64,000 nucleotides of DNA from Ovis canadensis. Taxonomy: Eukaryota > Chordata > Mammalia > Artiodactyla > Bovidae. Positions within the stretch are counted from its first letter, which is position 1. Each line of letters opens with the position of its first letter. The stretch is from the NCBI RefSeq assembly GCF_042477335.2, contig NC_091255.1:33458501-33522500 (forward strand), given 5' to 3'. The notes under the pieces are model-generated. The model saw only the letters and a program-made list of their open reading frames with translations. It was not told the DNA's origin and did not search any database. Below are positions 45,301-57,500 of the stretch, piece by piece. Made by a program: the position numbers and the translations under genes.

Positions 45301-48300
45301 TTGTAACTTGAGTCTCCTTGCCTTTTTCCTTGGTCAGTGTAGCTAAAGGTTGGTCAGTTTGGTGGCCAACAGTGGTTGTATTGACTTTCTCTATTGTTCT
45401 TCTGCCATTGACTTCTGTCAGTGAAATCACTCTGACTTCAGTGCTGAGAATGGACTTCCCATGAGGGTGGAGAGTGCAAGAGCAGAAGTGTCAGGGTGGT
45501 CAGAAACGGTTGGGTTATAGATACACTTTGAAGGCAGAGCCGTCGTAATTTCCTGATGGATTCAGTATGGGGTGTGAGAGAAAGAAGACTCAAAGGCGAG
45601 TGCTAGGATGTTAGCCTGTGTAGCTGGAAGGAGAAAGAGGCCATTAACTGAGATAGGAAAGTAGGCAGGAACAATGGAATCTGGGGGGAGATGAGCAGCT
45701 TGGTTTGGTACCTTCTGAGTTTGTGGCAGGAGGTTGACATCCAAGTAGAGGTGTTAGTGGAGTTGAGTACACAAGTCTGAAGTCCCTGGATATGACATCA
45801 CCCCTGAAACTTCAGAGGGTGGGAACTGGCTGCAGTTCACCGTGAAGGATTGTTAGTAGGTTTTGGAGACCTATGTGGGTCAGTATCAGAAAGGGTGGCC
45901 AAAGGGGGCTGACGAATTGGCTTCAAAATAGGAAGTCACTTGAGTGTCTTCCATACACCCATCCATCCATCCACCCCGCCATCCATCCTTCACCTTCTCA
46001 GACTGAAGGAACCACAGTTCTTCCTGTACTGTCTCTGCCAGCCCTGGGGAAATTGATAGGCTCCAGGGGAAATTGATGGGGCTTCCTGGGAAGGCCCACA
46101 GGAATGTGGGCGTGTGTGCTGGTGTGTGCATGCGTCTAAGTGTGACTGTATGCAGGTCTGTGAATATGAATGCGGATATATGTACGTTCAAGTGTGTCCA
46201 TTTCTGTGTACCCGTACAGTCAGGCTCTGTGCATACTGCATGTACATGTATGCTCCGTGTATGTATGAACAGTGTGTATGAGTGTGTCTAAGGGTGCTGT
46301 TTTGCATACATGTCTGTGTGTGAGTGTGCGCATTCATGTGTATCCAGGCAAGCAGATAGTCGTGTGGGATGTGTGTACACGTGTCTGCAGCTGCATAGAG
46401 CTTCTCTCCCACTGCTTTTGTGGCTGCATCGCATTGGAAGGAAGGGTTTGGGGAAGCATCGTGGGCGTGCTTGTCCCCAGTTTGCTGAAATAGGGCCAAG
46501 TCGTGCTGTCATGTTTCACGGTGATGAGGTTTCCTGAGCATCTAAAGTCTGGTCTGGGGCCTTCTGTGGGGGAGCCTGTGCCCTGCGGCCCACCTGCAGG
46601 AGCAGAGGGTTCCTTCTCTTCCCTCCTTCCAGTCCCCTTGGCAGGGAAACTTGACTTCTCGGCTGTTAATTGGGATCCAGACGCGCACAGCAGGTCTTGG
46701 CTCACACCCTCTTCCTTGGCCTTCTTCCCAGAGCCGCTGCCCTTCAGAGGAGAAGGGGTTTGTATTCAGTGGAGGGACTGAGCTCAGGGTAGGAACTCCA
46801 TCATCGCTGGTTTGGTAGCTGGTTGAACATTGGCAGTACCCCCTTAGGTGGGCTTTGTGGTCCAGAGGGAGGAGCTGGAATTGGGGGATGGCAACAAGCA
46901 TGCATCGAGGCATCTGAAAGACCTGAACCTCTTCCTGCTTCTTCACCACCTAGCTGTGTGAGTTAGGGCAAGATCTCGACCTTGCTGAGCCTAGATTTTC
47001 TCGGCTATAAAATGGGAGTGCTAGTACTTTCCCCTTGGTTTAACTGAATAGATAAATGAACCTTGGGGCCAGTTCTAGTTACTATAGATACGTAATGGAA
47101 TTTAGTGGTTTAAAAAAATAAGAGCACTTATTTTGCTCTTGACTTTGTAGTTTGGACAAGGTTGGGGGAGAGGGTAACATATCTGTTACCACTTGGGGTT
47201 AGCTAGGCTGAAGGGGTGGGAGCTGGATGTCAAAGGCTAAGGGCTGATGCTTGATGCTGGCTGTTGGCTGAGGCCTTAGCTGGAGCTACTGGCTAGAGCA
47301 GCTGCCCATGACCTCCCCATGTGGCTGGGGCCTGCTTACAACATGGTGGCTGGCTTCCAAGGACTAGAGTTTTGAGAGAGCCAGGTGAAGCTGTATAGTC
47401 TTTGATGACACACCCTGGAAAGTTACAGAGCGCCACTTTCACTGCGTTCTGTTCTTCATTGGAGCCACAACTTCTTGCTCAGATTCAAAGGGAGAGAGAA
47501 TGGATTTACTCTTTTTGGTGGAGACTAGTAGTGATCTGAAAGAGCACGTGGAAATACTGCAGTGGCTGTTTTGGGAAAATAGTCTGCTCTGTGGCCCAGA
47601 GGCTCATCCTTCACTGAGCCCTGGGTCCCGTTGCTATCCAGCATTATGGTGAGCTATATCTGGGCACGCACAGCCACGAAGCCCCACGGGTGTACCCCCA
47701 CCCCTGCCCAGGTCGTCTCTGGTTCTGTGCTGCTCTTCTCGTCTCACAGGTGAGAAGCCTAGGAGTGGGCGGTCTTTACCCTTACATCCTGCTGGGCTTC
47801 ACGGGCTGAGGGAGCAGAGCTGGGGGCATGGCGAGGTGGCTGCAAGGCAGGTCCTAGCCAGGATGAGCAGAAATGAAGCTCTCTCACTTACCCAGTATTT
47901 CCCAAGCATATCTTGTGTGCCAGGCACTGTTCTAGGCTCTGAGGGTGCATCATTGAACAAAACAGGCAAAAATATGTGTGCAACAAAATAGATGTAAAAT
48001 AGGGGATTCCCTGGTGGTCCAGTGGTTAAGACTCCATGTTTCCAATGCAGGGGGCGTGAGTTCAATCCCTAGTTGGGGAACTAAGATCTCATATGCTGTG
48101 CATGTGGCCAAAAAAAAAAAAAAATTAAAAAATATGTAAAATAAATGGTGAGTTCGATGGGGCTGAGTTCTGTGGAAAAGAACAGAGTGTAGAGAGTGGA
48201 CAAGAAGAGGGACTGGGCTGTGCCAGGAGGTCAGGGAGGCCTCACTGAGATGGTGATGCTTCAGCGGGAACCTGAAGCCAGTGAGGGAAGGAGCCATGTA

Positions 48301-51300
48301 GATATGGGGGTAGAGGTGGGGAGAGCCCTCCATGCAGAGGAAACAGCAAGTGCAACGGCCCTGGGCGGGGGAAGCATACTGGTGTCTTCTAGGAAACGCA
48401 GTTGGAAAGGGTCCAACCAGGGTAGAGCAGAGGAGATGAGGTCAGAGGGAATGGTAGGGGTGGAGGGGAGCTGCTGATTGTATGGAGCCCTGTACATCGA
48501 ATGACTTTGGCTTCCAATTTAAGTGAAATGGGAAGCCATTAGAAGATTTCTAGCTCAGAGGTGATGCTCTGACTGATGGTTTGTATCAGTTAGCTATTGC
48601 CGAGTAACAAATCACCATAACATTTAGTGGCTTCAGTTAATGATTTATTCTTATGATTCTGTGAGTTGGCTGGATGGGTTCATGGCTGGGAACCAGCCCA
48701 TAGCTCACTCCATAGTTGCCTTTAACTGGAAGACTGGGTTGAACCTCCAAGCCGATCTCATTCGTGTCTGGTGGTTGGCTGGGGCTCCTCCATTCAGTCT
48801 CTCAACCTCCACTGGCCCAAACCCGTTGCTTCCATTGTGGTCTCAGGGCCACGTTCTCAGAAAGCAGGCACGGAAGCCGTGAAGTCTCTTAAGGCTTATG
48901 CCAGGAAGAGCAGAGCATCACTGCTGCCTTACTGCATTGGTTGAAGCAAAGGGTAAAGCTGCCCCAGTTTTCCCCTTGGGAGAGGACTGTACAAGGATGT
49001 GAATACCAAGAAGCATGATTCACTGGGAAGTGTTTTGTTAATTTTTTAAATTTATTTATTGCATGCAGGCTCTGAGTTTCTTGACCAAGGATTGAACTCA
49101 TGCACCCTGCAGTGGAAGCATGGAGTCTTAACCACTGGACCACCAGGGAAGTCCCAGCTGGGGACTTTTTCTAACTACCTGGGCTTCCCTGGTGGCTCAG
49201 ACAGTAAAGAATCTGCTTCGATCCCTGGGTTGGGAATATCCCCTGGGAAAGGAAATGGCAACCCACCCCAGTATTCTTGCCTGGAGAATTCCATGGACAG
49301 AGAAGCCTGGTAGGCTAAAGCCCATGGGGTCGCAAGGAGTAGGACACAACTGAGCAACCAGCACTTCCATTTTCACTTGTAACTGCCTAGCATGTGGCTT
49401 AACAAGGTCTTCCTGGCTGTTGTGATAACAAAATGAAACAGATAAGAGATAGGAAAATCCATTATCAGACTTTCCAATAATACAGGCAAGAGATGCCTAT
49501 GGCTTGGATTGGGCTGGTTGTAGCGGAAGTGTGAAGAAGTGATCAGATTTGTGGTGTGTTTTGGAAGTAGAATCAACAGAATTTCCTGATGGGTTCAGTG
49601 TGGGGTGTGAGAGAAAAGGATGAGAGAAAGGTCGACTCCAGGGTTTTTGGCCTGAGCCGTTGGAAACACAGAGCTGCCATTTACTGAGATGGAGGTGCTG
49701 AGTTGTTTTTTTGGTTTTTGCTTTTGAAAAGAGTGGGATTAGGAGTTCAATTTTAGACATTTTGAATTTGAGGTGCCTTTTGGGACATTCACCTGCAGAT
49801 GTTAAGGGGCAGTTGGAAATATATAGAGTCTGGAGTTCGGGAGAGAGGTCTAGGCCGGTTATTTAAAGCCATGAGGCTGAATGAAATCAGCACGGGCCTG
49901 AGCTTGAATAGAGAAGAGGAGAGGACTGAGGATGATACTCTGGGGCCCTTGACACGTCAGGGGTGTGGCAGCCACATGCTACCACAGTAAACTCAAAACG
50001 TTGAGACCAGCAGTTCAATCCAGCACACTCTATCAGTGACCTTTCTATTTTTATTTGGGGGAAAATTAAAAAAAAAAAAAAAAGCAAAACCAGAAAAGCC
50101 TGAAGAAGAAAATAACAACTTTCCATTTTCTCATCCTCCAGAATCAGCTACTCTTAACTTCTTGGCCTGTTTGTTTCTACTTTTATGTGACCATCCTTCT
50201 ATATGTGTCTCTCGGTGTATAAACATAGGTTTATGTTTTTAGAAACACTTTTATTAAACTGGGGTTAAATGGAAATTTTTCTCGTTTCTTTTTAAAAAAT
50301 TGTTTGACTGTGCCTTGTGATACGTGGGATCTTAGTTCCCCAACCAGGAATCGAACCCTTGCCTCCCACATTGAAAGTCTTTAACCGCTGGACCACTGGG
50401 GAAGTCCCTATACAGTAATTTTAAAAACAGATTTATTGAGATGAAATTCATGTGCCATGCAATTCACCCATTTAAAGTGCAAAATTTAATGGTTTTTAGT
50501 ATATTTGCAGAGTTTTACAATCGTCACCACATCAACTATAGAACATTTCATCACCTCAAAAAGAAACTTCCTAAGGGACAACAGAGTAAATGCATTTCTT
50601 GGACTTTCTATTAAAAAAAGAAACTCCATAGTCCTACAAATCATTCACCATTTCCCCCAGTCATTGTCTATTCCAGCTCTACGTAACTGCTAATCTACTT
50701 TCTGTCTTTATAGATTTCCTATTCTGGATATTTCATATATAGAATCATGTAATGTTTCATTCATTTGTATGAACTTCCCTGAAGAAATTGAACTGAAATT
50801 GAAGGAATTGTTTAACTTCAAATTAATTTGAAAGTTTTGGACTTATTGACGAATCCTGACCAGCTTTTTTTCCTTTTTAAAAAAATATTTATTTATTTAT
50901 TTATTTGGCTGCACCAGATCTTAGTTGCAGCATGTGGGATCTTCTGTCTTCATTGCAGCATGCAGGATCTTTAGCTGTGGCATGTAGGGTCTAGTTCCCT
51001 GACGAGGGATGAAACCTGGGGCCCCTGCTTTGGGAGCACAGAGTCTTAGCCACTGGACCACCAGGGAAGTCCTTTGAGTTCTTTCTTTATTGAATTAATA
51101 TTCAATATAGTTTGCAAGTGCTTCCCCAGTGGCTCAGTGGTAAGGAATCCACCTGCAATGAGGGAGACCCAGGTTCGATCCTTGGCTTGGGAAGATCTCC
51201 TGGAGGAGGGCCTGGCAACGCACTCCATAGAGGAGCCTGGCGTGCTACAGTCCATGGGGTCGCAGAACTGGACACAACTGAAGTGACGGAGCACGCAACT

Positions 51301-54300
51301 GGCTTGGAACCATTATCAGCGATTTCCTCCTGCTCCTTTTCCTGGCTGTTGTCGTCCAGGTCGGGTTCTTTTTCCTTCCTCTCTTTCTTCCTTCTCCACC
51401 TTTCTGTTCCCTCTCTTTCTCTCTCTCCTTCCTTCTCCTTCCCTCCTCCTTTCTTTCCTCCCCTCCTTTCTCTTCCCCTTCCTTTTGCCTCTCATCCTTT
51501 TTTCCTTCATTTTCCCTGCTTTCTCTTTCTTCCCTCCCTCCCTCCTCTCTGCCTTGCTCCCTTCATTCCTCTTCCCCCTTCCCTCCCCACTTGCCTTCCC
51601 CCTTCCCTCCCCCTCTCTCTCTTTTTCTGTATGTCTGCAGAGTTCACGTGCTGCTCGCTCTCCCCAGCCTGGGTGTGGGCAGCTCTGCTCTGATGTCAAA
51701 GTGCTGTGACGTAGTGTGGGGAACTCTGTTTTCTTCGACCCTCTTCCTGCCTTCTCTGTGACTCTTCTCTTCCCCAAAGGGGCTGCAGCTTGAGAGTTGA
51801 GTGTTAGGTTTTCTGTCACTGGAGGGAATTGCAGGGCTCAGGTAAGGTGGGGGTGGCTTTGTTAGAACACCTGGACGCTGCTCTTTCATTTGGGATTTGG
51901 GTAAATGCTCGATCACAGGGTTCATTCTACTTAATGACTGGGTGTATCCCCTCTTCTGGGATGGGAGCTGATTTTTGGGCCTCACGTGAAGTCAGTAACT
52001 GGTGTCATTCATTCACTTTCTCCACTTCTACCCATTTCTCCCCAGCAGCTTTTGCCACTGGGTCTCAGTTAAGAGTGGAAACAAAGGACCCCTGCTCAGT
52101 TTATTTCCCTCCAGATATGGGGGTTTTGGAGAATAGCTTTGGGGAGGGATAGCTTAGGAAGGGCTATATTTTCTACCCTAGAATCATCTGGGTTTTTTTG
52201 CCTTGGTTGCCAATATTTAATACTTATCTCATTAGGCTTTGTTCTTTTCTTTGGTGAAAAACATTTTTTTCCCCTGGCATTTTTTGTTTTGTTTTGTTTT
52301 GTTTTTTTACTTCTGGGGGATGGGAGGTCTATGATGCAATTGCAACCTTCCATTTTTACAAAAGACTTCTCAGCCTTTTAGCGAAGATCAAGTGTAGTAT
52401 AAGATCAAGTGTAGTATGAGATCAAGTGTAGTGTGGGGACTTTCCAGGTGGCAGAGTGGTAAAGAATCCGCCTGCCAATGCAGGAGACCCTGGAAATTCA
52501 GGTTTGATCCCTGGGTTGGGGAGATCCCTTAGAGTGGGAAATGGCAACCCATTCCAGTATTCTTGCCTGAAAAATTCCATGGACAGAGGAGCCTGGCGGG
52601 CTACAGTCCGTGGGATGGCAAAGAGTTGGACACCCGAACGCGTTTTTACCCAGGAGTTGCTCCAGATGACCTTTAGGCTCCTTCCAGCCCAAACTGGGTT
52701 ATAACTCTGAGTTCTCTAGTGGCCCAAGGAGAGCTGCAGCTACCACGACAAAGCAGAGTCAGCATGGTGGTCACTGAGGCCTTCACATCCGGGAGGGGAT
52801 GCTGTCTTCCTCAGCCTTGGAGATTCCTGAGCAAGGACCAAGGATGAAGGCCCCACATCTGCCAGTCTGGTGCCAACAAGGGAACCTTGTGTGGTGCTTG
52901 GCAGGGAGCAGCCAGGATGTGTGTCCACCCTGTAGCTGTGGTCAGGGTCAGCTGAGGGTTCCAGAGTTGGTTTTGGGATCTGCTGTCACCCTTGGCGGAG
53001 AACCAAGCACAGTTTACTGACTCAGCCTTGCTCACCTCTCTGTGATGCTCCAGGGGTCTGGGATGGGGAAGGCCTGGGAGGGGCTGTGGACGGGATGCCT
53101 GGTCTTGGCAGTCTGGTTGGCATGCAGGAGGTACCTCCTCAGTGTACACGACCGAGACTGGTAGGCTGTGCAGATAGCCCAGGTTGGGTGGGGGGCTCTT
53201 CTACCACTTGGCCCTTGGGGGCTTCTTGGATAATTTTATTTTGCATCTTGAGCTGGAGTAACTGAGACTTGCTAGGGGCTGCCTCAGAGGGGCTCAGAGA
53301 GGCCCATCTACCCTTCTTCTGAGGACCCAGTCCCTGCGGGAAGCTAGCAGGTGTCTCTTCTTGGATGCGCAGCAGAGCCCGCCGTGTCAGCTGAGTTCTC
53401 CAGGAGGACTGGAGCCCGTTCCCCACCTGCTTGCCTCCCAGGCTGCTGGCCCCTGGGAGCCGGACGGTACCCTTGTGCCTTGAGCCAGTTCCTGTCGTTA
53501 CAGGCTGGCAGGCCCAGGGGCAAAGTGTGCCAGCCAGCCCAGCAGCTTGCTGACGACCAATCTGTGCTGGGGACCTGCATCCTGACTGGCCCAGCCACAC
53601 TGGGTGAAGAGTTGACCCATGCAAGGGGAGGATCGGCCTTAGCTCTCCCCAAGTCTCCATAAGCCTTTGGGAGACCTTTGCTTTCCCCCTTCCTGGGGGC
53701 ACCTAGAAGCCATTCTTTGCAGTTCAGAGGTCAGTGACTATCCAGTTGGAAGAGTGAGATGGACCAAGGTGGAGACACTGTCCTTTCTACCCCACAGGGA
53801 CTGAGTCTTCTCTGGAGTAGGTGTTCCAGCTTCCCTCCTGCTCCCTGCCCATGCCTACATGTGCCTGCAGGTGTACACAAGGAGGGGTGATGACGTGTGT
53901 GAAGGTATGAGTGTGTGCACGTCTATGTGTATATAGGTGCCTGAGTGCAAAACCAAGAGTATATTTGTGTATCTGTGTATGCGTATGTGGGCTTCCGCTT
54001 CCCAGATGGAGTCAGTGGTAGAGAACCTGCCTGCCAATGCAGGGACATTTAGAGACACAAGTTTGATCCCTGGACCAGGAAGATCTCCTGGAGGGGAGGG
54101 CATGGCAACCCACTCCAGTATTCTTGCCTGGAGAATCCCATGGAGAGAGGAGCCTGACGGGCTACAGTCCATAGGGATGCGAAGAGTCAGACACAACTGA
54201 AGTGACTTATCACGCACATATGTGTATGCCTGTGTGATTGTGTGTGCGTGACTTCTTGTCCACATCATGAGACCACAAGCAGGCATGTGTACATGCTAGG

Positions 54301-54480
54301 CTGTTTTCCAACAGGTTCACCCCAGCAAGCCTACCTCAATGTTGGTAATCTTGCTATACATGTTTTTATACTTGGAACATCGTCCCTGTTACCTGCTTAT
54401 GTGTTTCCTTGTGGTGTGTGAGTTTTGCACGTGCATCTCAGGTTTTGGGTCTAGGTATGTGTGCATGGGTGTTGGAGCTC

Positions 54481-54518
<38 letters not shown>

Positions 54519-57500
54519 TCTTGAGGATGCTTGTGTCTGTGCGTGCTTGTGTGGTTTTGTGTGAGTGCATATGTGTGTGTGCGCATGCCTCTCTGGCTGG
54601 GGGTGACTCAGGCTAGAAATATTCACCATCACTGCCCCAACTCGAGGGGGAAATCCTCTTGAGCCTGAGATGGAAAAGGCCAGGGACTGCGGGGCCCCAT
54701 GCTTCTCAGGCTCCCAGCGGCATTCCCAGGCCCTGTGGCCTGGGGGATGGAGTCAGGGTGCAGGGGAAGCATGTGCCGGTCCTAAGGGGATGAGGGCAGA
54801 GTCAGATTTCCCTTTCGGAAGTCCCCTCTGGGGCTGCTGTTGTGGGGGGATCCTGGGGCCTGGGAAACCGGTGAGGAGGAGGGACTGGCCCAGGCCAGAC
54901 AGTGGATGGGAGGAGGGGGCAGAAGGGAGGGACATCTAGGATCAGCATGGACAGGAATCTGTCTGGAGGGGTGTGAGGGCAAGCAAGGCATGGAGGAGCA
55001 ACCCCCACCCCTGCCTCCCCCTGTCTGTGTCTGACCAGAATGATGGGGGGACAGGGGCCATCCAGGAGCAAAGCCACCTGGGCAGCTTGCTGGTGATTTG
55101 CCTGATTTGCACACAGCCTGTGGAGAACACAAACAGCACCCACTGAGGTTATCTCCTAGGTTATTTCTTATTCTCGTTTAAAAAAATTTATTTGGCTGTA
55201 CTGGTTTTAGTTGCAGCATGTGGGATCTAGTTTCCTGACCAGGAATCGAACCCAGGAGTATGGAGTCTCAGCCACTGGAGCACCAGGGAAATCTCTCTCC
55301 CAGCTTTAGAAGCACAAGCTCTTGGCACTGTGGAGGCACCTGATGGGGTGTGGGGCTGGAGAAATCAAGGCCCAGAGGGTGGTGATCTCCTCGGAGTGGC
55401 CCCATGTGGCAGGGTGGGGCCGAGCTGTCTACTCTTAGGGGGTCACACTTCTTTGAAGGAGTGACCCTCCCTGAGCCCAGGCGGCGCCTCAGGAGGCTCT
55501 GTAATTATGGGATGAGGAGGTGGCCTCTCCCTAGCCGGGCCTCTCTTTGCCCCTCAGAGCTGCCGCGTGGAGACAAGGGTTTGGTGGCTTGGGGTGGGTT
55601 TCCAGGTGTGTCTGAGGAAACCTGGCCTCCTCTGGTGGTTTGTTCAGCCTGAAAAGCTCCATTGTGGCTGCAGCCTCCCTCTGATCAGCTCTATTTTGGG
55701 ACAGGATCCACCCTGCTCCAGCTGGAGGAAGGAAAAGGTGTATTTCAGTGTGTCCTGTGGGTGTGGGGGGCGGACAGGGGGTAGAACACAGCCCCAGCAG
55801 AGAAAGCAGCTCAGGGTGGCTGGCGCAGGAGGTGTGGAGGGTAGGACCCCGGCCTGTGAGCTAGAGGGGGAGGGGGACAGAGGCCTGGCTGGCCCTGGAG
55901 GTGGGAGTCAAGGGGAGGATGGGTGTGAGCGGTCCCCGCTTTCATGTGGCCCCAGGAGGCTGGCTTGGCAGATCCTGTCTAGGTGGAATGCGGGTCTGTG
56001 GCCTGCCTGGGCCCCACCTAGGGCTTGTCCACCAGCCACTTCCTGATTCCTAACCCTGTGGATGCCCAGCCCAGGCCCAGAGGAGGCCTGCCCTGCCCTC
56101 AAGAGTTCCCCAATTTGTGGACGGCCAAGGCCTGGTGAGACTGGGAGAAGACCCCTGCTGCATCCCCTCCCCAGAGGGTCCTACCCTCTCTCTGCAGCCC
56201 TGGCCACACTCCTGCCCGCCCAGCCTGGCAGGTACCTTCTGGCCTCCTCGCCTCTGCTCACTGGGTTCTCTGCCTGGCATGGGCTTGGGACTCTTCTAGA
56301 CCCATCCCTATCCTGCCCATCCTTCAGGGCTCTGCTCAGTGCCACCTCCACCTGGAAGCCCTCCACATCCTGAGCTTTCCTCTGACTTCCCTTGTACCAG
56401 CCTCGCCCTGCACTGCAACTTCTTGGGCCTTTCAGAGTCTCCCCCAGCCCCCTGACAGCTTCCTGTCCCTCATCTTGTCACTGGGGTGAGGGGCTCACCA
56501 GAAAGTGATATGTGACCTGGGCCTGATCCTTCTCATATGTCAAGTGGGAGTCATGGTACGGGTCTTACGAGGTGGCTGAGAGTCGGGTAGATGACAAAAG
56601 GAAACAGGCCCAGTGTGTTGTCAGTGGGCAGGCAGTAACCCTTCGGTTCCCCTGTCCTGGGTGCTTGTAGGCCTTTGGGTGCCAGAGCCTGGGCTGCCCT
56701 GGGCAGAGCCCCGTGACTCCAGGAATGACTAATTCCACTCCAGCAATAAGCTCTCAGGAGCTCTAAGAAATGAGACTTTTCCCCCTCCTTCTTCCTGCCT
56801 CATTAAACTCTTCTTGAGTGAGTGGAATGAAGATTGTCCTAATCCTTTGGCACGAGGTGGGGGGTTCAGGGAGCTGGAGGAGACAGGCCCACAGCGGCCT
56901 CCAGTCACCCGCAGACAGGCAAACAGGTTTTCCGAGCCCCATAGGTGCCCAGGGCAGGGGTGGGCACCGGACAGGGGCTAGAAGCCTCGTGTTTCAGTCT
57001 GGCTTTGTCCTTGGCCAGCTGATGACCTCAGACAAGCCCTGATCTGGGCACAGTTTACTGCCTCAGCCTTGCTCACCTCCCTGTGATGCTCCAGGGAACT
57101 GGGAAGGGGAAGGCCTGGGAGGGGCTGTGGATGGGATGCCTGGTTTGGGTGGTGTGGCTGGCATGCTGTAGGTGCCTCCTTAGTGTATACAGGCCTTAGG
57201 GGAACAAAGTGGGAGGGGTGGGCAAGGCCAGAGCAGCCTCTGTACCTTTCTCTGTTTCCCCACCTTTAAAAATGGCCTGGGAGGGACTTTCCTGGTGGTC
57301 CAATGGCTAAAACTCTGTGCTCCCAATGCAGGGGTCTGGGTTTGATCCCTGGTCAGGGAGCTAGATCCCACATGCTGCACCTAAGAGTTGGCATGCCGCA
57401 ACTAAAGATCCCACGTGCTGCAACTAAGACCCAGTGCAGTCAAATGAAAATAAGTAAATAAATAAATATAAAGTGGCCTGGGAGTGAGCTGGGCCTTGGG

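Noticed and set aside
46085..46400. Cys-rich short frames as small secreted proteins
   Set aside because: Cysteine and valine come from TGT/GTG repeats; there is no signal peptide plus mature domain arrangement.
51112..51819. Long frames in both directions (193 and 167 codons)
   Set aside because: Generated by the pyrimidine tract, which has no stop codons by composition.
52366..52434. Functional U2 snRNA gene
   Set aside because: Only about 35 nt of the 5' end are present, with changes, and no snRNA promoter elements or 3' domain.
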